A DNA stretch of 35,004 nucleotides from Bacteroidota bacterium (GCA_023423285.1 JAFAFV010000252.1:1-35004), one strand, 5' to 3'; shown: positions 9,431 through 18,081, numbered from the stretch's first letter. The notes: generated from the sequence alone by a model not told the origin. A program made the numbers and translations.

Positions 9431-9466
9431 AAATAAGCCGCTCCATCAGGAGTGGCTTTATTTTTA
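9431..9466. terminator. Bidirectional intrinsic terminator between RND permease and barstar gene
   Basis: AAATAAGCC and CTCC (9431-9444) pair with GGAG and GGCTTTATTT (9449-9463) around an ATCA loop, with one mismatch and one bulge. T-runs follow in both directions. It ends the plus-strand efflux operon and the minus-strand barnase-barstar unit. Confidence 0.8.
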
Positions 9467-9479
9467 GCGGAATCAAGTT

Positions 9480-9758
9480 TCAGCCTTTCTGAAGATAATA
9501 TTCAAATTGAAGGCTGTCATCTGTTTCGTCAACTGCATCTTCAAAAAGCGTGATCAGCTTGTCAAACTGCTCCAACTGGCTAAGGGTCATATTTGTAAAC
9601 TTAACATGTAACGGCAATTCAATATCTCCAGTAAGATTGTCCCACAAGGCATCAAGGTTATTTCCAAAATGTTCGGGAAGGTTTAATGCTGCCTTCGCAA
9701 CCTTATAAAAATCTTCAATGGAGCCGATTCTCTCAAAATTAAAATTTACTGTACGCAT
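9480..9758 (-). CDS. Barstar-family ribonuclease inhibitor
   Basis: 92 residues, the same size as barstar. The core motif LPEHFGNNLDALWDNLTG aligns directly with barstar LPEYYGENLDALWDCLTG. It keeps the residues equivalent to barstar Asp35, Trp38 and Asp39 that plug the barnase active site; the Tyr29 equivalent is His. A later LFEDAVDE stretch supplies the equivalent of barstar Glu76. There is no signal peptide, so the protein acts in the cytosol, neutralising ribonuclease before export. It lies 33 bases downstream of the barnase-like gene on the same strand, the expected toxin/immunity arrangement. Confidence 0.9.
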   Translation of the reverse strand: MRTVNFNFERIGSIEDFYKVAKAALNLPEHFGNNLDALWDNLTGDIELPLHVKFTNMTLSQLEQFDKLITLFEDAVDETDDSLQFEYYLQKG

Positions 9759-9791
9759 TGTTGAAATGATTAAACGCGGCTTCCCACGCAG

Positions 9792-10268
9792 CTATTTTTT
9801 TTCAAAAGTTTTATAATGATCGTATGTTACAAATATAAGCCCGTCGCTGCTGAACAAAAGCCTGTCTGCATTGCGGCGCCCACAATTATAATTCAAGTCG
9901 GCTTCATACCAGGTTCTTCCGCTTTTGTCAGGCAGGCTTGCTTCCCGGTTGCCAAACACATCGCCGCCAATAGCTTTGCCAGGCAGCACATCACACAAAT
10001 TACCTTCTGCCGCTATCCAGCCTTTTTCGCGCGCTTCCTTTTTAGTAATGTAATAATCAGGGAGCCTCCCGTGCCGCTTCACATAAGGAACAACAACTTG
10101 CTCTTTGGTGAGGTCATCAATATTGGCTGCTGATGTTTTGGTTGCAGAATTTTGTATAGCCGTATTTTCAGGTAAAGCCGCAGGCCTCGTTTTTCGGCCA
10201 CAATTGTTATTTAATACAATGCTGGCAACAACCATTGTTAAAGCGATGATAATGTTCGAAGTTTTCAT
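9792..10268 (-). CDS. Barnase-family guanyl-specific ribonuclease (exported)
   Basis: 158 residues. A hydrophobic N-terminal segment (residues 6-19) and a low-complexity linker precede a full barnase domain (about 50-158) that aligns without gaps to barnase from LPDYYITKKEA onward. All catalytic residues are present at an offset of 49: Lys76 (barnase Lys27), Arg108 (Arg59), Glu122 (Glu73), Arg136 (Arg87) and His151 (His102). The domain carries Cys92 and Cys129 at barnase positions 43 and 80. Cys23 follows the hydrophobic segment, but NNNC is not a normal lipobox, so secretion versus lipid anchoring is open. It probably hydrolyses RNA outside the cytoplasm, with the downstream barstar as immunity. 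The physiological target is unknown. Confidence 0.92.
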   Translation of the reverse strand: MKTSNIIIALTMVVASIVLNNNCGRKTRPAALPENTAIQNSATKTSAANIDDLTKEQVVVPYVKRHGRLPDYYITKKEAREKGWIAAEGNLCDVLPGKAIGGDVFGNREASLPDKSGRTWYEADLNYNCGRRNADRLLFSSDGLIFVTYDHYKTFEKK

Positions 10269-10332
10269 TGAAACGTAAAGATAATGCTTGTTTGAAAGTA
10301 CACAGCGGCAGATGTAGCTAAACGTTTCTTTG

Positions 10333-10340
10333 TATATTTG
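10333..10340 (+). promoter_or_regulatory. Candidate -7 box of mfd
   Basis: TATATTTG is a perfect match to TAnnTTTG and ends 7 bases before the chosen ATG of mfd. No convincing TTTG lies at the usual upstream distance. The position implies a nearly leaderless transcript. Confidence 0.5.
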
Positions 10341-10347
10341 CGCCCCG

Positions 10348-13300
10348 ATGAATCCGGATGCGCTGAAGAATTTTTATATTGATGATCCCCGCTGTTTACA
10401 AATAGCGGACGGGTTTTCTATGTCCGCGCCCTCCCATATTAGCATAAATGGTTTGTTTGGAAGTGCTGCACCTTTTGTGTTTGCAGCAGCAGCAGCCCGC
10501 AGTCCGGAATTCAATCACGTGGTTGTTTTAAATGATGCGGAAGAGGCGGCTTACTTTCATAATACGCTTGAAAATATTACCGGTGCGCTGGATGTTTTTT
10601 ATTTTCCGTCATCTTTTAAAACCAGAAAGAATTATAACCTGCTCAATCCTTCGCACGTAATGTTGCGGACAGAAGCGTTGATGAAACTGGCGGCTGCGGC
10701 TGACAAAGATGAAATTCAGGTAAAGCGTAAAATGCTGGTTACTTATCCTGAAGCTTTGTTTGAAAAAGTGGTACTGCCAAAAACACTTTCGCAAAATATC
10801 ATTCACATTAAAACTGCTGATACGCTTGATGTGGGCGAGTTGCTTTTAAAGCTTGATAAATATGGTTTTGAGCGCAGCGATTTTGTATACGAGCCCGGCC
10901 AGTTTGCATTGCGCGGCGGCATCATAGATATTTATTCTTTTGGAAATGAGAAGCCATATCGTATAGAATTGTTTGGCAATGATGTGGATTCCATCCGGAT
11001 AATAGATCCTGAGACGCAACTCAGTGAAAGGAAATTGCTGCAGGTTTCTATCATACCCAATGTTGATTCACAATTTACAACTGAAGAACGCGTGTCGTTG
11101 TTTGAGTTTCTGCCAAAGAATACAAGCTTTTGGATTCAGGATAAACACCTTTGTGTTGAAAGATTAAAAGACAATGAAGAAGAACTGAAGTATTTTATTG
11201 AATACCGGAAAGCACAGGACTTAGATAAAACTGAAGACCCGGATAAGCTTACCAAAAAAGAACTTGCAGAGGATGATTTTATAGGCGCAGCAGAATTTGA
11301 ACAGGCACTCAAAAGCAGGTCTGTGGTGTTTTTTGAAGAAACTAAAAATATTGCTGTAGCCAAAGAGTATGAATTCAACACACAATCACAACCTGCCTTT
11401 AACCGCCAGTTTGAACTGTTGATCCATGACCTGCGCGATAAAGAAAAGAAAGGTTACAGCATTCACATTTTCTCAGATAATACTAAACAGTTACAACGCC
11501 TTCAAAATATTTTTGATGATCAGAAGGCGGAGGTTGTTTTCAACCCTGTGCCGGTTTCCATTCACCTGGGCTTTATTGATCACGACCTAAAAGTTGTTTG
11601 CTATACCGATCACGAAATATTTCAGCGCTACCACAAATACCGGGTAAAGCAGGCTTATAATAAAAACAAGGCCATCACCCTGCGCACATTGCGTGAGTTG
11701 CAGCCGGGAGACTATGTAACCCATATTGACCATGGGGTAGGTGTTTACAGCGGCCTGCAAAAAATTGATGCAAATGGCAGGATTCAGGAAGCAGTCCGGT
11801 TGATTTATAAAGACAAAGATGTTCTGTATGTCAATATCAACTCGCTGCACAAAATTGCAAAGTACACAGGTAAGGATGGAAGTGTTCCGAAAGTAAACAA
11901 ACTGGGCAGCGATGTATGGAACCGGTTAAAGGATAAGACGAAGGCTAAAGTAAAAGAAATTGCATTTGATCTTATAAAATTATACGCGCAGCGTAAGGCG
12001 CAGCAGGGCTTTGCACACAGTCCAGATTCTTACCTGCAGGCAGAACTGGAAGCTTCTTTTATATATGAAGACACCCCAGACCAGTTAAAAGCCACGGCTG
12101 ATGTAAAAAAAGATATGGAGTCAACCTCGCCTATGGACAGGCTGGTGTGTGGCGATGTGGGCTTTGGCAAAACTGAAGTGGCTATAAGAGCAGCGTTTAA
12201 AACCTGCGTAGATGGTAAGCAAGCGGCTGTGCTGGTTCCTACAACCATTTTAGCTTTTCAGCATTACCAAACGTTTAAAGAAAGGCTGAAAGAGTTTCCA
12301 GTAACGGTAGATTTTATTAATCGCTTTAAATCAGCAAAGGAAAAAAAGGAAACGCTACAAAAATTAAAAGAAGGCAAAATTGATATTTTGATTGGCACGC
12401 ACGGCATCATTGGTAAAGATGTGAAGTTTAAAGACCTGGGTATTTTAATTGTTGATGAAGAGCAGAAATTCGGGGTAGCTCATAAAGAGAAGATAAAAAC
12501 CATCCGTACTACTGTTGATTGTCTTACGCTTACAGCTACGCCCATTCCACGCACGTTGCAGTTTTCATTAATGGGCGCCAGGGATTTGAGCATCATCAAT
12601 ACGCCGCCGCCCAACAGGCAGCCTATACAAACAGAAGTGCAGGTTTACAATGAAGATGTGATACGCGATGCCATCTATTATGAAACCGAACGTGGCGGGC
12701 AGGTTTTCTTTATTCACAACCGCGTGGCAGGTCTTGCAGAAATGGCGGCATTAATACAGGGTCTTTGCCCCGATCTTTCCATTGGTTATGCGCACGGTCA
12801 AATGGAAGGCCACAAGCTGGAAGAAAGAATTTTAGATTTTATTGATCACCGTTATGATGTGTTGGTTTGTACAAACATTGTAGAAAGCGGTGTTGACATT
12901 CCTAATGTTAACACGATCATTGTAAACAACGCGCACCAGTTTGGCCTAAGCGATTTGCACCAGTTGCGCGGCCGCGTGGGGCGCAGCAATAAAAAAGCTT
13001 TTTGTTATTTACTGGCACCACCCATGAGCACTTTGCCAACAGATTCGCGCAAGCGACTGCAAACACTGGAACAGCACAGCGAACTGGGCAGCGGGTTTCA
13101 AATTGCCATGCGCGATCTAGACATACGCGGTGCGGGCAATATGCTGGGTGGAGAGCAAAGTGGATTTATGGCCGAAATTGGGTTTGAAATGTACCAGAAA
13201 ATTCTGGATGAAGCTATTCGTGAACTGAAGCGTACAGAATTTAAAGAATTGTTTAAAGAAGAGATCAGCAGGCAGGATGATTTTGTACAGGATTGTACCA

Positions 13301-13752
13301 TTGACACAGATCTTGAAATTTTGATACCTGATTTTTATGTCGAAAACATTACTGAAAGATTATCGCTGTACCAGCGCCTTGATAATAGTGAAAATGAAGA
13401 AGAGTTGCAGGCAATGTATATTGAATTGCAGGATAGGTTTGGCAATTTGCCACCGCAGGTAGATGGTTTATTTGAAACAGTTCGCAGTCGCAAACTGGCT
13501 GTAGAACTGGGGTTTGAGAAAATGACGCTGAAAAATGAAACGCTGCGCTGCCACTTTATTAACCGGCCGGACTCGCCCTATTTTGAATCAGAAACGTTTC
13601 AAAAAATCATAAAATTTATACAAACCGGAACCAATAAGGCCAGGCTGAAACAAACAGGTAAACTGTTTTTGCTTATTGCAGAACCTATGCCATTGATGAA
13701 TGACGTACATGAATTTTTAAAGGAGATGAGGGATTTTGTTTTTCAAAAATGA
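10348..13752 (+). CDS. mfd: Transcription-repair coupling factor Mfd
   Basis: 1134 residues from the ATG at 10348 (MNPDALKNFYIDDPR); a start 18 bases upstream would lie within the -7 box. The N-terminal UvrB-like module is followed by the RNA-polymerase-interacting domain around LQPGDYVTHIDHGVGVYSGL. The RecG-like motor has Walker A GDVGFGKT at 602-609 and a DEEQ box at 703-706, plus the TATPIPRTLQ and VGRSNKKAFCYLL motifs. The TRCF C-terminal domain ends the protein. Mfd removes RNA polymerase stalled at DNA lesions and recruits UvrA. It is complete and of normal length. It converges on the arginine cluster with just 4 bases between the stops. Confidence 0.97.
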   Translation: MNPDALKNFYIDDPRCLQIADGFSMSAPSHISINGLFGSAAPFVFAAAAARSPEFNHVVVLNDAEEAAYFHNTLENITGALDVFYFPSSFKTRKNYNLLNPSHVMLRTEALMKLAAAADKDEIQVKRKMLVTYPEALFEKVVLPKTLSQNIIHIKTADTLDVGELLLKLDKYGFERSDFVYEPGQFALRGGIIDIYSFGNEKPYRIELFGNDVDSIRIIDPETQLSERKLLQVSIIPNVDSQFTTEERVSLFEFLPKNTSFWIQDKHLCVERLKDNEEELKYFIEYRKAQDLDKTEDPDKLTKKELAEDDFIGAAEFEQALKSRSVVFFEETKNIAVAKEYEFNTQSQPAFNRQFELLIHDLRDKEKKGYSIHIFSDNTKQLQRLQNIFDDQKAEVVFNPVPVSIHLGFIDHDLKVVCYTDHEIFQRYHKYRVKQAYNKNKAITLRTLRELQPGDYVTHIDHGVGVYSGLQKIDANGRIQEAVRLIYKDKDVLYVNINSLHKIAKYTGKDGSVPKVNKLGSDVWNRLKDKTKAKVKEIAFDLIKLYAQRKAQQGFAHSPDSYLQAELEASFIYEDTPDQLKATADVKKDMESTSPMDRLVCGDVGFGKTEVAIRAAFKTCVDGKQAAVLVPTTILAFQHYQTFKERLKEFPVTVDFINRFKSAKEKKETLQKLKEGKIDILIGTHGIIGKDVKFKDLGILIVDEEQKFGVAHKEKIKTIRTTVDCLTLTATPIPRTLQFSLMGARDLSIINTPPPNRQPIQTEVQVYNEDVIRDAIYYETERGGQVFFIHNRVAGLAEMAALIQGLCPDLSIGYAHGQMEGHKLEERILDFIDHRYDVLVCTNIVESGVDIPNVNTIIVNNAHQFGLSDLHQLRGRVGRSNKKAFCYLLAPPMSTLPTDSRKRLQTLEQHSELGSGFQIAMRDLDIRGAGNMLGGEQSGFMAEIGFEMYQKILDEAIRELKRTEFKELFKEEISRQDDFVQDCTIDTDLEILIPDFYVENITERLSLYQRLDNSENEEELQAMYIELQDRFGNLPPQVDGLFETVRSRKLAVELGFEKMTLKNETLRCHFINRPDSPYFESETFQKIIKFIQTGTNKARLKQTGKLFLLIAEPMPLMNDVHEFLKEMRDFVFQK

Positions 13753-13756
13753 CGTG

Positions 13757-14818
13757 TCACAAAACAACCCTTCTTACCATTTCAATATAATCCTCTATAC
13801 CCTGTTCAATTTCTTCCAGGTAAATAAATTCATCAGCAGTATGACTGCGCGCGCTATCGCCGGGGCCAAATTTTAATGCAGGAAAAGGCATCAGCGCTTT
13901 ATCAGAAGTGGTGGGCGAGCCATAATAAGTTTTACCCATGGCGATGCCGGCCTGTACAACAGGGTGATTTAATGCAATAGCTGTAGAGCGAAGCCTTGTG
14001 CTGCGTGGCTTTACATCACTTGTAATATTTTGCCGGATCTCATCAAGCAATTCTTCAAACGTGTATAATTCGTTCACACGTACATCCACAACAAACCTGC
14101 AGGAGGCAGGCACGACGTTGTGCGCTTTATTCTCCGTTTCAATTACAGTTACGGTCATTTTACTGCTGCCCAATAGATCAGAATATTTTTTAAAGCAGTA
14201 GTTCTGAAACCACTCAATATCTTTAATTGCTTTTTCAATGGCATTCTCTCCTTCGTTTCGCGCGGCATGACCGGCTTTGCCATGAGCAGTGCAATCCAGC
14301 ACCATCAGGCCTCTTTCCGCAACAGCCATTTGCAAAAGAGTAGGCTCGCCAACAATTGCAAAATCAATAGGCGGTAATTTTGGAATGACAGCTTCAATGC
14401 CGTTGCTGCCGCTCACTTCTTCTTCTGCGCTTGCTACAAAAATGATGTTGTATTTCAAATCTTTTTGATCATTGTAATGCACAAAGGCGGCCATTAACGA
14501 AACCAGGCAGCCTCCGGCGTCATTACTGCCAAGTCCATATAGTTTTCCGTTCTTTTCTACCGGCTCAAAAGGGTTGAGTGTGTATTTTGGGTTAGGCTTT
14601 ACGGTGTCATGATGGGAGTTTAAAAGCAGTGTAGGCTTTTGTGCATCATAATGCAGGTTGCGGCAAAGAACATTGTTTCCATACTTTTCAGCAGCAATTT
14701 TTCTTTCCTTAAAAAAATCAAAAATGATCGCGGCTGTTGCATCTTCTTGTCTGCTGAAAGAAGGCGTTGCGATCAATCGTTTTAAAAGTATTACTGCATC
14801 TGTGTATAGCTTGTTCAT
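13757..14818 (-). CDS. M20-family N-acylornithine/N-acylcitrulline deacylase (ArgE-like)
   Basis: 353 residues from the ATG at 14818 (MNKLYTDAVILLKRL); a TTG at 14833 is a poorer start. The M20 zinc-enzyme motifs are all visible: LLNSHHDTVKP (His and Asp ligands), GLGSNDAGG (bridging Asp), ASAEEEVSG (catalytic Glu plus Glu ligand), GEPT, and a C-terminal SARSHTADEF histidine. It sits last in the argD-argF'-argB cluster, 41 bases after argB. In Bacteroidota the carbamoyltransferase acts before deacylation, so the substrate is probably an N-acyl-L-citrulline, acetyl or succinyl, giving citrulline. No metabolic test can be made from sequence, and the acyl group is uncertain. Confidence 0.82.
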   Translation of the reverse strand: MNKLYTDAVILLKRLIATPSFSRQEDATAAIIFDFFKERKIAAEKYGNNVLCRNLHYDAQKPTLLLNSHHDTVKPNPKYTLNPFEPVEKNGKLYGLGSNDAGGCLVSLMAAFVHYNDQKDLKYNIIFVASAEEEVSGSNGIEAVIPKLPPIDFAIVGEPTLLQMAVAERGLMVLDCTAHGKAGHAARNEGENAIEKAIKDIEWFQNYCFKKYSDLLGSSKMTVTVIETENKAHNVVPASCRFVVDVRVNELYTFEELLDEIRQNITSDVKPRSTRLRSTAIALNHPVVQAGIAMGKTYYGSPTTSDKALMPFPALKFGPGDSARSHTADEFIYLEEIEQGIEDYIEMVRRVVL

Positions 14819-14859
14819 AATTTCGTATAGCAAATGAACACGGGATAAGGCTTGAAAAA

Positions 14860-15651
14860 TTAATTGTAAATTAAAGTGCCTGCCGTTGCTTCTGTTGTGT
14901 TCTGAGCCAAATCTTTTGCATCGCCAATCAGTACACTGTTTACCCCGGCGTCTATGGCTGCAAAAGCATTGTCTATTTTTGGCAGAATGCCTTCAAACAG
15001 TTTTTTTTCTGTTAGCAATTGCCGGTATTTTTCTTTATTGATTTGTTGAATGACAGAATTCTCATCATTTACATTTTCTAACACACCTTTCTTTTCAAAA
15101 CAATAAATCAGTCGAACCTGATACAGTTGGGAAAGCGCTACTGCCAGCGATGACGCAATCGTATCAGCATTTGTATTTAAAATATGGCCTTCTCCATCGT
15201 GTGTTAGTGGTGCAAATATTGGCACTGCTCCACTTTGCAGCAGGTTGTGTAAAACATTCACATGAACGTTATTGGTTGTAATATCTCCTACCCATCCAAA
15301 ATCAATTTCTTTTACAGGCCGTTTCCTGGCAGGAATGATATTGGCATCTGCTCCAGTAAGTCCAATGGCATTGCACTGCAGAGCCTGCAATCGCGCCACA
15401 ATTTTTTTATTCACAAGCCCGCCATACACCATGGTTACCAAATCAATGGTACCATCATCCGTAATTCTGCGCCCGTTAATATATTTGGACTCAATACCCA
15501 GTTGATTACCGATCTTAGTGGCAATTTTACCACCGCCGTGCACGAGGATTTTTTTTTCTTTAATGCCTGCAAGGCTTATTAAAAATTCGGAAAGGGAGTC
15601 TGCATTATCTATGATATTTCCGCCAATTTTTATAACAAATAAAGAATCCAT
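14860..15651 (-). CDS. argB: N-acylglutamate kinase (ArgB)
   Basis: 263 residues from the ATG at 15651, one base after the stop of argF'; a TTG at 15660 in the same frame would overlap that gene. Amino-acid-kinase motifs are clear: an N-terminal VIKIGGN, LVHGGGK, NGRRITDDGT, and a C-terminal KIDNAFAAIDAGV. The enzyme phosphorylates the gamma-carboxylate of N-acetyl-L-glutamate (or N-succinyl-L-glutamate in some Bacteroidota) as the second step of arginine synthesis. The near-zero spacing to argF' and short gap to the deacylase indicate one operon. Its sequence alone does not separate acetyl from succinyl specificity. Confidence 0.9.
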   Translation of the reverse strand: MDSLFVIKIGGNIIDNADSLSEFLISLAGIKEKKILVHGGGKIATKIGNQLGIESKYINGRRITDDGTIDLVTMVYGGLVNKKIVARLQALQCNAIGLTGADANIIPARKRPVKEIDFGWVGDITTNNVHVNVLHNLLQSGAVPIFAPLTHDGEGHILNTNADTIASSLAVALSQLYQVRLIYCFEKKGVLENVNDENSVIQQINKEKYRQLLTEKKLFEGILPKIDNAFAAIDAGVNSVLIGDAKDLAQNTTEATAGTLIYN

Positions 15652-15652
15652 A

Positions 15653-16639
15653 TTATGCAATTATTTCGCTCAGTACTGCCTGCGCGGCCCACACCCTGTT
15701 AGCGGCCTGCTGTGTTACCAGGCTGTTTTCACTGTCTAAAATTTCATCACCTAATTCCACATTGCGCCTTACGGGCAGGCAATGCATTACTTTAGCATTG
15801 TTGGTTCGTTCCATTTTATCAAGCGTCAGCATCCATTCGGGATCATTGCAGTAAATTTTACCGTAATCGTTGTAAGTGCTCCAGTTTTTTACATACACGT
15901 AATCTGCATCTGCCAAAGCTTTATCCTGATTGTATTCAATGGTAGCGCCTTTTGTAAATGTTTCATTCAGCTCATAATCTTCAGGATGCGTAATAACAAA
16001 ATCAATCTTTTTATTTTCGTGGCCAAGATTTTCACCCCATTGTATCATCCATTGCGAAAAGCTGTTGGCCACGCATTGTGGCAGCGCTTTTACATGAGGC
16101 GCCCAGGTAAGTACCACTTTAGGAGTACGCCCTTCTTTATAAGTTTCTTTAATGGTAACCACATCAGTAAGGCTTTGTAATGGATGCAATGTGGCGCTTT
16201 CGAGGCTTACTACCGGAATGCCGGCGTGCTTTATAAACTGGTTGATGTACAACTCGCTGTAATCATCTTCTTTATTTTTTAATTGCGGAAACGTTCTAAT
16301 GGCCAGTATATCGAAATATTTTCCAAAAATAGGTGCGGCATCTTTCACATGTTCTGATTTATTGCCGCTCATAATGGCTTCATCTTCAAACTCAAGCTGC
16401 CAGCCTTCGTTGCCCACATTAAAAATAATGGGTTCAATGCCAAGGTTGTGCGCTGCAATTTGTGTACTAAGCCTTGTGCGCATACTGGGATTGAGAAAAA
16501 GGCAGCCGATCCTTTTACCTTCTCCCAATGTTTTATCTTTAAAAGGGTTGGCTTTGTATTGCAACGCTTTATCAGCAAGCGCACTGATATTAGTAACATC
16601 AAAAGCGCTTACAAAATTTTTGTTTTTAAGTAATGACAT
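15653..16639 (-). CDS. argF': N-acylornithine carbamoyltransferase (ArgF'; AOTCase/SOTCase type)
   Basis: 328 residues from the ATG at 16639 (MSLLKNKNFVSAFDV). The carbamoyl-phosphate motif is SMRTR at 52-56 and the C-terminal motif HCLPVRRN is present. The protein resembles the Bacteroides fragilis N-succinylornithine enzyme throughout (RTRLSTQ, ATLHPLQSLTD, VLTWAPHVKALPQ). At the residue that sets acyl specificity (Glu92 in Xanthomonas AOTCase, Pro90 in B. fragilis SOTCase) this protein has Ser95 in GNKSEH, which argues against classical acetylornithine preference. A longer in-frame version reaching 16756 would overlap argD and add 39 unrelated residues, so it was rejected. Confidence 0.88.
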   Translation of the reverse strand: MSLLKNKNFVSAFDVTNISALADKALQYKANPFKDKTLGEGKRIGCLFLNPSMRTRLSTQIAAHNLGIEPIIFNVGNEGWQLEFEDEAIMSGNKSEHVKDAAPIFGKYFDILAIRTFPQLKNKEDDYSELYINQFIKHAGIPVVSLESATLHPLQSLTDVVTIKETYKEGRTPKVVLTWAPHVKALPQCVANSFSQWMIQWGENLGHENKKIDFVITHPEDYELNETFTKGATIEYNQDKALADADYVYVKNWSTYNDYGKIYCNDPEWMLTLDKMERTNNAKVMHCLPVRRNVELGDEILDSENSLVTQQAANRVWAAQAVLSEIIA

Positions 16640-16736
16640 ATTTTTAATTGCTGAATGCTTAAAGCTGTTGATTATTGAATTTATTCTAACTCCGCATAAA
16701 GCCTGTAACTGTTTGGGAGAGAACGCTTGCAAAGCA

Positions 16737-17888
16737 TTAATGCGCAACGGTTGCAAATGCTTCGATCTCTTCTTTTACGGCCTCAATAAACTGTTCGGCA
16801 TCTTTTTTCTTTAATGCCAGAGATGGTAAAAGCCTTATCACGTTTGGCTTTGCTTCTCCTGTAAATATTTTTTGATTGGTCAAAAGATTTTTTTTCAGTG
16901 CACCTATTTCTTCCGGTACATCAAAGCCGATCATTAGTCCCCGGCCGCGTATATTTTTAAGTTCAGGTATTTGCGAAAGTTCATCGCGCAGGTATTTGCC
17001 TACCATTACGGCGTTGCCCATCAATTTTTCCTCTTTCATTACCTCCAGCACGGCAAGCGCTGCTGCGCATGCAAGGTGGTTGCCGCCAAAAGTAGTGCCT
17101 AATTGAAAATGTTTTGGTTTGATGTGTGGCGCAATGATAATTCCACCAATAGGAAAACCATTACCCATGCCTTTTGCCATGGTATATATATCAGCGCTAA
17201 CCCCTGCAAAATCGTGGCTGAAAAATTTACCGCTTCTTCCATAGCCACATTGTACGCTGTCTGCAATGTATAAAGCCCCATGCTTGTCACACAGGCTGCG
17301 TATGAGTTTCAAAAAGGATTCGCTGGCCACGTTGATGCCGCCAACACCTTGTATGCCTTCAATAATTACGGAAGAAATTTCTTTGCCGTATTTATCAAAA
17401 TGCGCCTGCAGGGCTTCTTCATCATTAAATGGTAAAAAAGTCACATTGTCCGTTTCGTTTACCGGGGCCACATAATTTTTATTATCTGTTACCGCCACTG
17501 CTAAAGATGTTCTACCATGAAATGACTTTTTAAAGGCAACGATCTTTTTTCTTCCGTTATGAAATGAGGCCAGCTTTAATGCATTTTCATTGGCTTCTGC
17601 ACCAGAGTTGCAAAGAAATAACTGATATTCTTCCTTGCCTGAAACTTCGCCTAATTTTTTAGCAAGTTCTTGCTGTAATGGTATCTTTATAGAGTTTGAA
17701 TAAAATGCGATCTTTTCTAATTGCTCCTCAATTCTTTTTACCCAGTGCGGGTGAGTATGCCCTATGCTAATAACAGCATGCCCTCCATAAAGATCGAGGT
17801 ATTGATTGCCTTCATCATCCCACACATAAGATCCTTTCGCTTTCACAATAGTCACATCATTAAGCGGGTAAACGTCAAATAAGTTCAT
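16737..17888 (-). CDS. argD: N-acylornithine aminotransferase (ArgD), PLP-dependent class III
   Basis: 383 residues from the ATG at 17888. Class III aminotransferase signatures are present: NSGAEANENALKLA, SFHGRTSLAVAVT, the PLP-binding Asp in ADSVQCGYGRSG, the Schiff-base Lys in AKGMGNGFPIGG, and TFGGNHLACAAALAV. It converts N-acylglutamate semialdehyde to N-acylornithine with glutamate as donor. As first gene of the visible arg cluster (argD-argF'-argB-argE-like) it probably carries the promoter; argC, argG and argH are not in the window. Its leader contains a terminator-like hairpin, which suggests attenuation. The DSVQCG variant of the usual DEVQTG seems harmless because the PLP aspartate is kept. 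Confidence 0.9.
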   Translation of the reverse strand: MNLFDVYPLNDVTIVKAKGSYVWDDEGNQYLDLYGGHAVISIGHTHPHWVKRIEEQLEKIAFYSNSIKIPLQQELAKKLGEVSGKEEYQLFLCNSGAEANENALKLASFHNGRKKIVAFKKSFHGRTSLAVAVTDNKNYVAPVNETDNVTFLPFNDEEALQAHFDKYGKEISSVIIEGIQGVGGINVASESFLKLIRSLCDKHGALYIADSVQCGYGRSGKFFSHDFAGVSADIYTMAKGMGNGFPIGGIIIAPHIKPKHFQLGTTFGGNHLACAAALAVLEVMKEEKLMGNAVMVGKYLRDELSQIPELKNIRGRGLMIGFDVPEEIGALKKNLLTNQKIFTGEAKPNVIRLLPSLALKKKDAEQFIEAVKEEIEAFATVAH

Positions 17889-17905
17889 GGTTTAAGGTTG
17901 TATAG

Positions 17906-17941
17906 TTAAAAAATCCCGGCAGCTATGGCAACCGGGGGCAT
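17906..17941 (-). promoter_or_regulatory. Candidate attenuator hairpin with 11-codon mini-ORF in the argD leader
   Basis: Read on the minus strand, CCCGG (17936-17932) pairs with CCGGG (17919-17915). A shorter GC/GC pairing lies inside, and T6 follows (17913-17908), so this has the form of an intrinsic terminator. No minus-strand gene lies upstream that needs termination, so it sits between any argD promoter and the argD start at 17888. The same bases form a complete mini-ORF, MPPVAIAAGIF plus stop. It has no Arg codons. A regulatory role is inference. Confidence 0.45.
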
Positions 17942-18069
17942 AAAAATACTTAAAAACTATAAGAGTGGCTGCGAAACCTGCTAATTTTCAAAAAATGAAA
18001 GGCTTCATTACTCAAGTTGCAACTTTATAAGCCGCTTGATGTTTGATACTAAGTGCTGTTTTAATTTAT

Positions 18070-18077
18070 TACTTTTG
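18070..18077 (+). promoter_or_regulatory. Candidate -7 box of the small CxxC protein gene
   Basis: TACTTTTG matches TAnnTTTG perfectly and ends 4 bases before the ATG at 18082. This would give a leaderless or nearly leaderless mRNA. No well-spaced -33 element is evident. Confidence 0.4.
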
Positions 18078-18081
18078 TTTT

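Noticed and set aside
16640..16756. N-terminal extension of ArgF' overlapping argD
   Set aside because: The extra 39 residues do not resemble carbamoyltransferases and overlap the argD stop; the ATG at 16639 fits the family start.
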